19,529 bases of DNA from Gammaproteobacteria bacterium (lineage in GTDB: Bacteria; Pseudomonadota; Gammaproteobacteria; Arenicellales; JAANXG01): NCBI GenBank assembly GCA_018263405.1, contig JAANXG010000097.1:1-19529 (forward strand), given 5' to 3'. The notes below the pieces were generated by a model. The model had not been told where the DNA came from, did not search any database, and saw nothing but the letters and a program-made list of their open reading frames with translations. Made by a program: the position numbers and the translations under genes. Positions 1 to 8,121 of this stretch are shown here, one piece after another (positions within the stretch are counted from its first letter, which is position 1; the number at the start of each line of letters is the position of its first letter).

Positions 1-905
1 ATTTTATTTATAAGCCGGTCAAAACATACTCGAGTGGAATGTATGTGCGTCTGGCGTTTTCCGTCGTGATTAATATGCAGCCGGATATCCTGATTATTGA
101 CGAAGCGCTCGCCGTCGGGGATGCGGGCTTCCAAAGAAAGTGCTTTAGGAAGCTGGACGAGCTGAAATATAACAATGTGACCATATTGTTCGTCACTCAT
201 GCTACCGATGCCATCGTCGCGCACTGCGATCGAGCGGTCTTTTTGGAGAAGGGCGGTGTCAAGGAGATTGGGAAACCCAAGACCGTGGTCAACAATTATC
301 TGGAAAGTCTATTTAATGGGCGTTATAAAACGTCCAAGGAAGCGGCCAGGGCGAAAGAAAAATTCGTAGTTTCCAAGGAGTTAAATACAGACTCCCGTGT
401 GGATGGCTGTCCCTATAGGGCATCGTACAACGCTACCGAATACAGATGGGGAAACGGAGAAGGACGGATAATAGATTATACGGTGCTCAACAAAGAGCGC
501 GGGGAAATCGGCGCGATCTGCAAGGCCGGTTCGGACGTTACCATCGCCGCATCTGTATATTTTCCCGGAGCACAGCAAAATTTAGTCTATGGCCTGACAA
601 TCAAGACCGTAGACGGCATCACCGTATTTGGTTCCAATTCAATGAAAATCGGATTTCAGGCCGGGATCGCGGAAGCCGGCGAGGTGATTCGTGTTGAATT
701 TGGCGTTGGTTTGCAGCTTATTTCCGGTGAATATTTCTTTTCCATCGGGGTAGTGTCGGTCGAAAAGGGGTCGGAAGATATTATTCTTGACCGGAGGTAC
801 GACTTGTTTCGACTGCACATCGAGGACGATGCGACCGCGTTTGGTTACGCGGCTTTACCTTTTTCGGTAAATACGAAGGGAAAACCGGCCGGGGCGCGGT
901 GCTGA
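1..905 (+). CDS. wzt: Wzt-type ABC transporter ATP-binding protein, 3' part (5'-truncated)
   Basis: ATPase of a polysaccharide ABC exporter, the partner of the membrane protein Wzm, acting on the cytoplasmic face of the inner membrane. The reading frame is open from the window edge: the first full codon is at 3, and the residues before the ATG at 39 (KPVKTYSSG) belong to the family, so that ATG is internal. About 300 residues are present. Visible motifs are the ABC signature region TYSSGM (24-41), Walker B ILIIDEA (87-107), the D-loop AVGD and the H-loop VTH (192-200). Walker A lies upstream of the window. From about 411 a beta-rich C-terminal domain opens with YNATEYRWGNGEG, typical of the Wzt C-terminal carbohydrate-binding domain that recognises the modified chain end. 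The gene overlaps the next one by 7 bp. Seen: the motifs. Known: the Wzt role. Inferred: the substrate is the capped glycan made by the next gene. Confidence 0.93.
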   Translation, partial: FIYKPVKTYSSGMYVRLAFSVVINMQPDILIIDEALAVGDAGFQRKCFRKLDELKYNNVTILFVTHATDAIVAHCDRAVFLEKGGVKEIGKPKTVVNNYLESLFNGRYKTSKEAARAKEKFVVSKELNTDSRVDGCPYRASYNATEYRWGNGEGRIIDYTVLNKERGEIGAICKAGSDVTIAASVYFPGAQQNLVYGLTIKTVDGITVFGSNSMKIGFQAGIAEAGEVIRVEFGVGLQLISGEYFFSIGVVSVEKGSEDIILDRRYDLFRLHIEDDATAFGYAALPFSVNTKGKPAGARC

Positions 906-3900
906 TCGAAAAAAACGAGTTCGAACTGCAGGGATACGTTTATATGCATCACGGATCCTCCGGATTGGATCGTGGCGATAGCCAGGGTGTGGAAGCGTAT
1001 CTGAAAACGGTTCTGGAAAATGCGTCGGACTTGTCCAGTTACTCTTTGGAGCTTGGCTCTCACATCCAGGATTCGGCGACCGAGGTTCATCTCAGTGCGA
1101 AGCGGGCAAACCTGCTCCGCGGATTCGATCTGTCCGGGTTCGACCGCGTCCTGGAAGTCGGGTGTGGGGGCGGGGCGGTGACTCGTTATCTGGGGGAGCA
1201 GGGCTTATCGGTGGATGCGGTGGAGCGCAACCCCCGGCACTCGGAGCTCGCCGCTCTGCGCTGCAGAGACCTCGATAGCGTCACGGTGTATTCCGGTGAT
1301 ATTGGCAGCATGGAGCTTCCCGAAGACCACTATGATCTCATTTGTTTAATCGGGGCAGCCGAATATGCGCCCAGGTTCTTAAAAAGCGAATCGGCCGCCA
1401 GTGAACCCGTGGTCGAGTTGTTGGCGCGGTTGAAAAGCGCGCTCAAGCCCACGGGTCTCATGATGATTGGCACTGAAAATCGAGCCGGTATGAAATACGT
1501 GCTGGGGGCGCATGAAGATCATTATGCCAAGCGCTTTATGGGAATAAACAACTATTTTGGCGAGAAGGACATCAATACCTATACCTTGCCGGAGTGGAAT
1601 GGGACCTTGTCGGCGTCAGGGATCACGGACAAGATGGTGTATTTGCCCTTCCCGGATTACAAACTACCCACGGTGCTGATATCGCAGCACTTTGCTCGGA
1701 ACAATCCCCATGCGTTCTGCAATCTGGAGGGCGTCAACTCGCGGGATTACATACAAGTATTCCGGCCCGGAATAAGCGAATCGATGTTTTGGCAAAGCGC
1801 CGCCGCTGCGGATACGATGGATGCCTACGCCAACTCGTTTTTGTTCCTTCTGACGTTTGGCGAGGAACGCGTCGATCGGAAACATCGAATCGATTTCGTG
1901 CATTTACCGAATTTCAGCCGCCGCCCCGAATACTGCGTGATCGCCGCCAAGCAGGAAGGGAAAGAAATCGTCGAGCGACGCAGAGTGGTGGAGGGCAGGC
2001 CCGATGACCAAGCAATCAGTCAGCGGCTTGTCGATGAGCCCTATTACCGGGGCACCCTGTTGTCCGTCTCATGGGCGAGGGCGTTGGAGATCGAGCCGGA
2101 AAGCAGGAGATTTTTGGCGCTGGTTGAGGGATATCTGGAGTTCCTAAGAGATAGAGAAGGCCTTAGTATAGATCTCATCCCATCCAACATCGTGGTGGAT
2201 GAAGCGGGCGAGTTTCATGCTTTCGATGAGGAGTGGGAGTTAAAGGAAGGTATCTCCATCGGGTTTTTGTTATTCAGGGCGCTTTTGATACTGGTTGTCA
2301 AGTCGGAAGGTGCGGTGCGTCGTTATGCACGGACCCACAACTTGGATACGGTGCGCGAATTTATCAGCCATGTTGCCGATTGTGTCGGAATGGATCTGCC
2401 AAACCGGATCGATGAATACATAAACCTGGAAGAGAAGTTTCAAACTCACACGGCAGTGGGTGAGAGAGAGAATCTGACACAAAAGGCTCTGCATAAGCCT
2501 CTATGCGAGGAAGAAAAGCTCGTTGAGCCGGTCAAAGGCCGGTTGTATTGGAGACAAAGCGGGGAAGCCTACACGGAGACCCGGTTTCGTGCCGTTTACA
2601 TGGACGTTGTTGATGAAATGCAGACTATCAATGTAAAGCTGCCCCCGGCGGCGGGTGGCGCCGATCAATTGCGCTTCAATCCCTGCGAAGAAATACGCCC
2701 CGACGGAGTGGGTTTTATGCGGTTTTACCGCATGGAAGTACGCAGCATCGATCCGAGCACTCAGGCCAAAACCACATTATGGCGTCTTGAGGGAGAAGAA
2801 GAGATCGTGCGATACACTCGGATGTACGGAATTCAATACGGACAGTCCGGTTTGGGATCCATATTCATGATTACGAAGGATGATCCCTGGTTTGAATTTG
2901 ATTTCATACCCGGAGCCAAGCTCTCCGGTTGGGAATACCTCGAGTTCGTTTGTGACCTGAGAATCCCGCACTCGAGGGAATATTTGCTGGCCAAGGATCG
3001 ATATCTGCAGGCGCAGGAGCGATTTGAGGACAGTTTGCGGGATAGAGAGGACTTGCATGACTCGCACGAACGAATTAAGGAAGAGCTGGCGACGATCAAA
3101 GCCTCGCGATTCTGGGACGCGATTACGCGCTACAGGACAACTCGCCACACGATTGACGAAGCATGGGGGAGAGTCGCCTATTGGCGCTCTTCAATACGTA
3201 CATTGGGATTCCGGCGTACTTTTATAAGACTGTACGACAAGGTTGAAACCCGTGTGTTAATAGCATTGGGAAAAAGAACGGAGACAACCGGCCCTCCAAC
3301 GCACTATGAAATCTGGAGAAGCAAGTACTTGGAACAGGTTTTGCCCGTTGTGACTAAAGGTCCGCTTATTAGCGTCATCATGCCGGTTTACAATGTGAGC
3401 AGCGACGCTTTGCGGAAAGCCGTTGAGTCACTGAAAAAACAAACCTACAAAAATTGGGAGCTGTGTATCACGGACGACGCGTCAAGCAATCGGGACACGC
3501 TTGGCGCGCTCGCCAAAATGAAGGATAAACGCATAAAGATAAAATACTCGAAAGTCAACCGGAATATATCGGGCGCGACCAATTCCGCGGTGGAACTGTC
3601 GAAAGGCGGGTACTTGGCGTTCATGGATAACGACGATGAGCTCGCCGAGAATGCCCTGTCCGAAATCGCATCGGCAATAATAAACAAGCAGGCTGATTGC
3701 ATTTATACCGACGAGGACTTTATCAAAACGGACGGCCATTTGGATCATCCGCATTTCAAACCCGATTACAATCCGGATTTGCTGCTGTCGCATAATTACA
3801 TTACGCATTTGCTGGTGATGAAACGAGAATTGTTCGATAAAGTCGGAGGCCCGCGAAGTGAATACGACGGTGCACAGGATTACGATCTGGTGCTGAGGGC

Positions 3901-4951
3901 CGTGGAACAGGCAAGCAATATCGTCCACGTTGCGAAACCATTGTATCATTGGCGAATGACGGAAAGCTCCACGAGCCTGAATCCCGTCATTAAGACCGGT
4001 AGCCACGAGAGCGCGCGGAAAGCCTTGCGGGCAGCCACGGAAAGGCGGGGAATCAACGCCACCGTGGAAGACGCCGGGATGCCGCATTTTTTCAGGGTGA
4101 AACGGGACGTTGGAAACAAACCATTGGTCAGTATTGTTGTTCCGTTTAGGGATAAGTCCGGCCTGTTAAAGAATTGTATGCACTCGGTTCTGGAAAAGAC
4201 GACCTACGAATCCTTTGAAATTATAGGAATTTCCAATGATTCCTATAGTTCCTATACCAATAAGGAGATGAACCGACTCGAACGCATGGATAACAGGATA
4301 AGGTTTCGGGAAATGAACGGCGGATTCAACTTTTCGAAGCTGATCAATTACGGGGTTGCCGAATGCAACGGTGAACACATCGTTTTATTGAACAATGATA
4401 TCGAAATCGTCACTCCGGACTGGATCGAGGCATTCCTGGAGCACTCGCAGCGGGAAGAGGTGGCTGCTGTGGGCGGAAAATTATATTTCCCTAATAACAC
4501 CGTTCAGCATGCCGGAATTGCCATAGGCCTGGGCGGCTACGCAGGGCACTTGCACAAGAATTTTAGAGCCGACGCGCCGGGCTACTTTAACCGTCTCGGC
4601 ATAGTCCAGAATGTCAGCGCCGTCACGGGCGCATTAATGATGGTCGAAAGGAGCAAGTACAGGGACCTCGGTGGCTTTGACGAAGAGGAATTTTCGATAG
4701 CCTACAACGATGTGGATTTCTGTCTACGAGGCAGGGAGGCCGGGTATTTGAATGTCTTTACGCCCTATGTCGAAGCGTACCATCGTGAATCGGCGTCCCG
4801 CGGCTACGAAGAAACACCGGAGAAGAAGAAACGATTCAGCCGGGAACAAGATAACCTGCTTGCCCGTCACGGCGAGGCAATCAGAAGAGGAGATCCGTAT
4901 TATAATCCCAATTTCGATCAAGGCCGGGACGACTTTCGTCTGGCTACTTAA
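899..4951 (+). CDS. Methyltransferase / kinase-like / coiled-coil / twin GT2 fusion protein (WbdD-like front half)
   Basis: A 1350-residue multidomain cytoplasmic protein. Residues about 70-250 are a class I SAM methyltransferase: motif I VLEVGCGGG near 84, YDLICLIGAAEYAP near 145, then GTENRAGMKYVLGAHEDH. Residues about 290-490 look kinase-like: IDLIPSN gives a putative catalytic Asp425 and Asn430, and FDEEW a metal-binding Asp443. The ATP-binding lysine is not obvious. Residues about 545-690 are beta-rich. Residues 692-734 form a coiled coil ending in ASRFW. Two GT2 domains follow. The first begins PLISVIMPVYN at 822, with DNDD at 910-913 and YTDED at 936-940. The second begins KPLVSIVVPF at 1074, with LLNND at 1163-1167, NDVDFC near 1270 and HRESASRG at 1295. 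Methyltransferase, kinase and coiled coil in that order recall the O9a chain terminator WbdD; the GT2 pair is extra. The GTG start at 899 overlaps wzt; ATG 944 is an alternative. Acceptor and sugars are unknown. Confidence 0.88.
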   Translation: MLIEKNEFELQGYVYMHHGSSGLDRGDSQGVEAYLKTVLENASDLSSYSLELGSHIQDSATEVHLSAKRANLLRGFDLSGFDRVLEVGCGGGAVTRYLGEQGLSVDAVERNPRHSELAALRCRDLDSVTVYSGDIGSMELPEDHYDLICLIGAAEYAPRFLKSESAASEPVVELLARLKSALKPTGLMMIGTENRAGMKYVLGAHEDHYAKRFMGINNYFGEKDINTYTLPEWNGTLSASGITDKMVYLPFPDYKLPTVLISQHFARNNPHAFCNLEGVNSRDYIQVFRPGISESMFWQSAAAADTMDAYANSFLFLLTFGEERVDRKHRIDFVHLPNFSRRPEYCVIAAKQEGKEIVERRRVVEGRPDDQAISQRLVDEPYYRGTLLSVSWARALEIEPESRRFLALVEGYLEFLRDREGLSIDLIPSNIVVDEAGEFHAFDEEWELKEGISIGFLLFRALLILVVKSEGAVRRYARTHNLDTVREFISHVADCVGMDLPNRIDEYINLEEKFQTHTAVGERENLTQKALHKPLCEEEKLVEPVKGRLYWRQSGEAYTETRFRAVYMDVVDEMQTINVKLPPAAGGADQLRFNPCEEIRPDGVGFMRFYRMEVRSIDPSTQAKTTLWRLEGEEEIVRYTRMYGIQYGQSGLGSIFMITKDDPWFEFDFIPGAKLSGWEYLEFVCDLRIPHSREYLLAKDRYLQAQERFEDSLRDREDLHDSHERIKEELATIKASRFWDAITRYRTTRHTIDEAWGRVAYWRSSIRTLGFRRTFIRLYDKVETRVLIALGKRTETTGPPTHYEIWRSKYLEQVLPVVTKGPLISVIMPVYNVSSDALRKAVESLKKQTYKNWELCITDDASSNRDTLGALAKMKDKRIKIKYSKVNRNISGATNSAVELSKGGYLAFMDNDDELAENALSEIASAIINKQADCIYTDEDFIKTDGHLDHPHFKPDYNPDLLLSHNYITHLLVMKRELFDKVGGPRSEYDGAQDYDLVLRAVEQASNIVHVAKPLYHWRMTESSTSLNPVIKTGSHESARKALRAATERRGINATVEDAGMPHFFRVKRDVGNKPLVSIVVPFRDKSGLLKNCMHSVLEKTTYESFEIIGISNDSYSSYTNKEMNRLERMDNRIRFREMNGGFNFSKLINYGVAECNGEHIVLLNNDIEIVTPDWIEAFLEHSQREEVAAVGGKLYFPNNTVQHAGIAIGLGGYAGHLHKNFRADAPGYFNRLGIVQNVSAVTGALMMVERSKYRDLGGFDEEEFSIAYNDVDFCLRGREAGYLNVFTPYVEAYHRESASRGYEETPEKKKRFSREQDNLLARHGEAIRRGDPYYNPNFDQGRDDFRLAT

Positions 4952-5044
4952 GGTTTGCGGCTCCTCGCCGGTATTGGTAAGTTCTCAATCACCTTGTTCG
5001 GACGAGACAGGAATTGGTAACAGAACGCGGAGAGATTTCAGGAA

Positions 5045-5995
5045 GTGAATGAGAAACTCAGCATTGTTATTCCGGTATTCGACGAAGCGGAGAACATAGA
5101 AAGACTGTATAGCGAAATTACGCAGACGCTTTCAGATCCCGGTTACGAGTATGAAATCGTTTTTGTCGATGACGGGAGCCGGGATAAAGGCCTTCAAAAA
5201 TTGCTCGCACTGCGCGAATCGGACGACCGTGTAAAGATCATTTCCTTTAGGAAGAATTTTGGTCAGACGGCGGCTCTGTCGGCAGGCTTCGATTGTGCGC
5301 AAGGGGAGATAGTCGTGACCATGGATGCGGACCTTCAAAACGATCCGGCGGATATACCGATTTTATTGGGTAAGATTGAAGAAGGGTACGATCTCGTCAG
5401 CGGTTGGCGATATGACAGGCAGGACAAGTGGCTGTCGAGGCGCCTGCCGTCGGTACTGGCGAATAAGCTCATTTCCTGGGCGACTGATGTCAAATTGAAC
5501 GACTACGGGTGCACACTAAAGGCGATAAAAAGGGAAGTCGTAAAAAACATAACCCTCTACGGCGAACTGCACAGGTTTATCCCGGCGATTGCCAGCTGGA
5601 TGGGCGTCAGAATCGCGGAGGTGAAAGTGAATCACCGGCCGAGGGTTGCCGGTCAATCCAAGTACGGAATTTCCAGGGCGTTTCGCGTCCTGCTCGATCT
5701 GGTTACCGTGAAGTTCCTCCTTAGCTATTCGGGCCGCCCTATCCAGTTCTTTGGCATTCCAGGGCTGATATCCGGTCTCCTGGGAGGGGCGCTCGCCGTG
5801 TATTTGACAATACAAAGAGTGTTTATGGGGATCCCTTTGGGCGACCGGCCGATCCTCTTGTTGGCTGTATTGCTGATTCTGATCGGCGTACAGTTCGTTG
5901 TGTTCGGATTGCTGGGGGAACTGCAGACGAGGACGTATTACGAAAGCCTCGACAAGCCGATTTATTTTATCAAGGACAAGTACGGCATCGATTGA
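5045..5995 (+). CDS. Polyprenyl-phosphate glycosyltransferase, GtrB/ArnC/DPM1-like GT2
   Basis: Transfers a sugar from a nucleotide donor to undecaprenyl phosphate at the inner membrane. The product is normally flipped and used as a donor in the periplasm. The 316 residues match the family length. The GT2 domain starts at residue 5 (LSIVIPVFDEAENI), with DDGSRD at 42-47 and DADLQNDP at 94-101 as the donor and metal site. KYGISRAF-type sequence precedes two C-terminal membrane segments at about 235-256 and 269-290. The start is GTG at 5045, with GGAG about ten bases upstream; no other upstream start is available. It follows a 93-bp gap and sits between two paralogous twin-GT2 genes. A GtrA flippase and a GtrC-type membrane glycosyltransferase, which would normally use this product, are not in the window. 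The family is clear; the sugar is not known. Confidence 0.9.
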   Translation: MNEKLSIVIPVFDEAENIERLYSEITQTLSDPGYEYEIVFVDDGSRDKGLQKLLALRESDDRVKIISFRKNFGQTAALSAGFDCAQGEIVVTMDADLQNDPADIPILLGKIEEGYDLVSGWRYDRQDKWLSRRLPSVLANKLISWATDVKLNDYGCTLKAIKREVVKNITLYGELHRFIPAIASWMGVRIAEVKVNHRPRVAGQSKYGISRAFRVLLDLVTVKFLLSYSGRPIQFFGIPGLISGLLGGALAVYLTIQRVFMGIPLGDRPILLLAVLLILIGVQFVVFGLLGELQTRTYYESLDKPIYFIKDKYGID

Positions 5996-6004
5996 CAATC
6001 GATG
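5986..6004. repeat. 19-bp palindrome across the end of the polyprenyl-phosphate glycosyltransferase gene
   Basis: The arms CATCGATTG (5986-5994) and CAATCGATG (5996-6004) are perfect inverted repeats around a single A. The stop codon TGA of the upstream gene (5993-5995) lies at the centre. In RNA it could fold as a 7-bp stem with a 5-nt loop. No T-run follows, so it is not a classical intrinsic terminator. It may be an operator, an mRNA processing or stability element, or chance. Confidence 0.5.
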
Positions 6005-6116
6005 TTATGGCGCTGGTCTCGTCACAGCGAGCCCTAATCTTCACCGGCCGGCGCGGCAATGAAACCGTGCGGGTGGAGAACCAGGCAATTTCCGGCAATA
6101 TGGCAAGAGACAAACT

Positions 6117-6123
6117 AAAGGAG
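6117..6123 (+). promoter_or_regulatory. Strong Shine-Dalgarno that decides the start of the second twin-GT2 gene
   Basis: AAAGGAG lies six bases before ATG 6130, the best ribosome-binding site seen at any gene start in this window. It argues against in-frame TTG 5992 and ATG 6007, which would add a poorly structured leader of up to 46 residues with no comparable site. Confidence 0.7.
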
Positions 6124-6129
6124 TCGGTG

Positions 6130-8121
6130 ATGGAAACCGGAAAACCGGAAGCGGAAAAGCAGCTGAAGCGCCTGAGAAGGCGGAATAATCTGTTGGTGCG
6201 CCAGTTGCAGGAAATACGGGATTCGCTGGGTGTTGAGCTGCATCGTAATATCGAGAATCTCGAAGCCGTGCGGAGAGAGGTCTCGGCCATGAAGCAATCC
6301 CGGGTTTGGCGAACGGCGATTCGCCTGAAGAAACTGGATCCGCGGCGCTTTCTGAACACATTCCGGCTGAGGGGTCGGCCCGGCGTCGGCGTATCTCCAG
6401 CCGGTCCGGAAATGGATTGCCGGGCGCTGCAGTACCAAAGTTACTTGGCGGCACATGCATTAACCGGCGAGAAACGGAGGCAACTGCGCGAGCGAATGTG
6501 TGGCTTAGCCGGGACGCCGCTCATAAGCATTGTCATGCCGGTTTATAACGCGGCCCCGCAGGCATTGAAGTCGGCCGTGGAATCGGTATCTCGACAAATC
6601 TATGAATGCTGGGAGTTGTGCCTGGTCGATGATGCATCCGACAGTCCGGAAACGGTTGAGGAGATTCAAAGCATCGACCACCCGCGGGTTAAAACCCAAA
6701 CATTGAGGCGGCACGGCGATATCGCGGCGGCGACTAACGCTGCGATCGCCATGTCTTCGGGGGAGTACATCGCATTCATGGACCACGACGATGAGCTCGC
6801 GCCAGATGCCCTGGTCGAAGCGGTTTCCATCATCAATGACTCCGATGCGGATTTCATTTACACGGATGAAGATTGCCTGGATGAGAAAGGCAACCGCGTT
6901 AAACCGCATTTCAAACCCGATTTTTCCCCCGACTTATTACTTTCGCATAACTACATTACCCATCTGGTTGTGGCCCGGCGCGACCTTGTGGAGCGAATAG
7001 GGGGATTGCGCAGCGGGTTTGACGGGGCGCAGGATTATGATTTCGTGCTGCGCGCTACCGAACTAGCCGGTACGATTCGCCATATTCCGAAGGTACTCTA
7101 CCATTGGCGCATGAGCGAAACCTCGACTTCCCGGGTCGCGGCGAGCAAGCCGCAGGCCATGGAAAGAGGCAGGCTGGCAATCAAGGAGGCAATGGCCGGA
7201 CGCGGCGGCGAGGAGGTCGAAATAACGCACGCTAACGTGCCTTATTTCTATCGCACCAAATACCGGATCAAGGGGAGGCCGCTGGTCAGTATTTTGATTC
7301 CATTCAAGGACAAACCGGAACTATTGCACTGTATAGTCGGCGATATCGTCGAGAAATCGACTTATGATAATTTCGAGATTGTTGGGATCAGCAACAACAG
7401 CACCGATCCTGCCGTCTTCGAAGCCATGGACGATCTATCGGGGATGGATGACCGCGTAACGTTCGCGGAGCACAATATCCCATTTAGTTTCTCGGCCCTT
7501 GTCAACTACGGTGCGCGGTTGTGCTCGGGCCGGCATCTGGTGTTGCTCAACAACGATATCCGGATCAGTTCACCGGACTGGATCGAGGCCCTTCTGGAGC
7601 ATTCCCAAAGAGCGGACGTCGGAGCGGTGGGCGGGAAACTGTATTATCCGGATGACCGGGTGCAGCATGCCGGCGTGGTAGTCGGCATTGGGGGATACGC
7701 CGGTCATTCGCACAAGGGCTTTCCAGGCCGGCACCAGGGTTATTTCAACCGCCTTCAGGTCGTGCAGAATGTATCGGCGGTGACCGGCGCCTTTATGATG
7801 GTGAAACTGGATCTGTACAGGCGCGTCGGTGGATTCGATGAAACGCAGTTTCCCGTTGCCTGTAACGATGTGGATTTCTGTCTCCGATTGCGGGAAAGCG
7901 GTTTGTGGAACGTATTCACGCCTTATGCGCAAGCCTATCATATCGAATCCGCCAGCCGCGGTTACGAAGATACGCCGGACAAGGAGGAGCGTTTCGCCGG
8001 CGAGCGCAAACGCTTCACGGAGAGGCATGGATGGATCATGGAAAATGGGGATCCGTTTTATAACCCGAATCTGTCCCACACCCGTCAGGATTTTTCGCTG
8101 CGCGTTTCGGCGGAGTGTTGA
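6130..8121 (+). CDS. Bifunctional twin-domain GT2 glycosyltransferase with N-terminal coiled coil
   Basis: Cytoplasmic glycosyltransferase, 663 residues from the ATG with the strong ribosome-binding site (up to 709 if TTG 5992 is used). Residues about 5-56 form a charged coiled coil ending in SRVW (57-60), the same layout that precedes the GT2 pair of the fusion protein upstream. GT2 domain 1 begins PLISIVMPVYN at 130, with DHDD at 218-221, YTDED at 244-248 and GAQDYD further on. GT2 domain 2 begins PLVSILIPF at 384, with LLNND ending at Asp476, and later NDVDFCLR and ESASRG. Both domains keep the metal-binding acidic motifs, so both look active. It is a clear paralogue of residues 820-1350 of the upstream fusion protein. 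It probably adds two successive sugars of the repeat unit, perhaps rhamnose or mannose by family habit; this is inference. Its end overlaps the next gene by 7 bp. Confidence 0.88.
   Translation: METGKPEAEKQLKRLRRRNNLLVRQLQEIRDSLGVELHRNIENLEAVRREVSAMKQSRVWRTAIRLKKLDPRRFLNTFRLRGRPGVGVSPAGPEMDCRALQYQSYLAAHALTGEKRRQLRERMCGLAGTPLISIVMPVYNAAPQALKSAVESVSRQIYECWELCLVDDASDSPETVEEIQSIDHPRVKTQTLRRHGDIAAATNAAIAMSSGEYIAFMDHDDELAPDALVEAVSIINDSDADFIYTDEDCLDEKGNRVKPHFKPDFSPDLLLSHNYITHLVVARRDLVERIGGLRSGFDGAQDYDFVLRATELAGTIRHIPKVLYHWRMSETSTSRVAASKPQAMERGRLAIKEAMAGRGGEEVEITHANVPYFYRTKYRIKGRPLVSILIPFKDKPELLHCIVGDIVEKSTYDNFEIVGISNNSTDPAVFEAMDDLSGMDDRVTFAEHNIPFSFSALVNYGARLCSGRHLVLLNNDIRISSPDWIEALLEHSQRADVGAVGGKLYYPDDRVQHAGVVVGIGGYAGHSHKGFPGRHQGYFNRLQVVQNVSAVTGAFMMVKLDLYRRVGGFDETQFPVACNDVDFCLRLRESGLWNVFTPYAQAYHIESASRGYEDTPDKEERFAGERKRFTERHGWIMENGDPFYNPNLSHTRQDFSLRVSAEC

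Noticed and set aside
39..41. ATG 39 as the start of the ABC ATPase gene
   Set aside because: The codons from 3 to 38 continue the conserved signature region, so the gene begins before the window.
3482..4087. 201-codon open frame on the minus strand
   Set aside because: It runs antisense to a conserved GT2 domain, has no family motif, and follows from codon bias of the plus-strand gene.
5992..6129. In-frame extension of the second twin-GT2 gene to TTG 5992 or ATG 6007
   Set aside because: AAAGGAG six bases before ATG 6130 is far better placed, and the added residues carry no recognisable domain.
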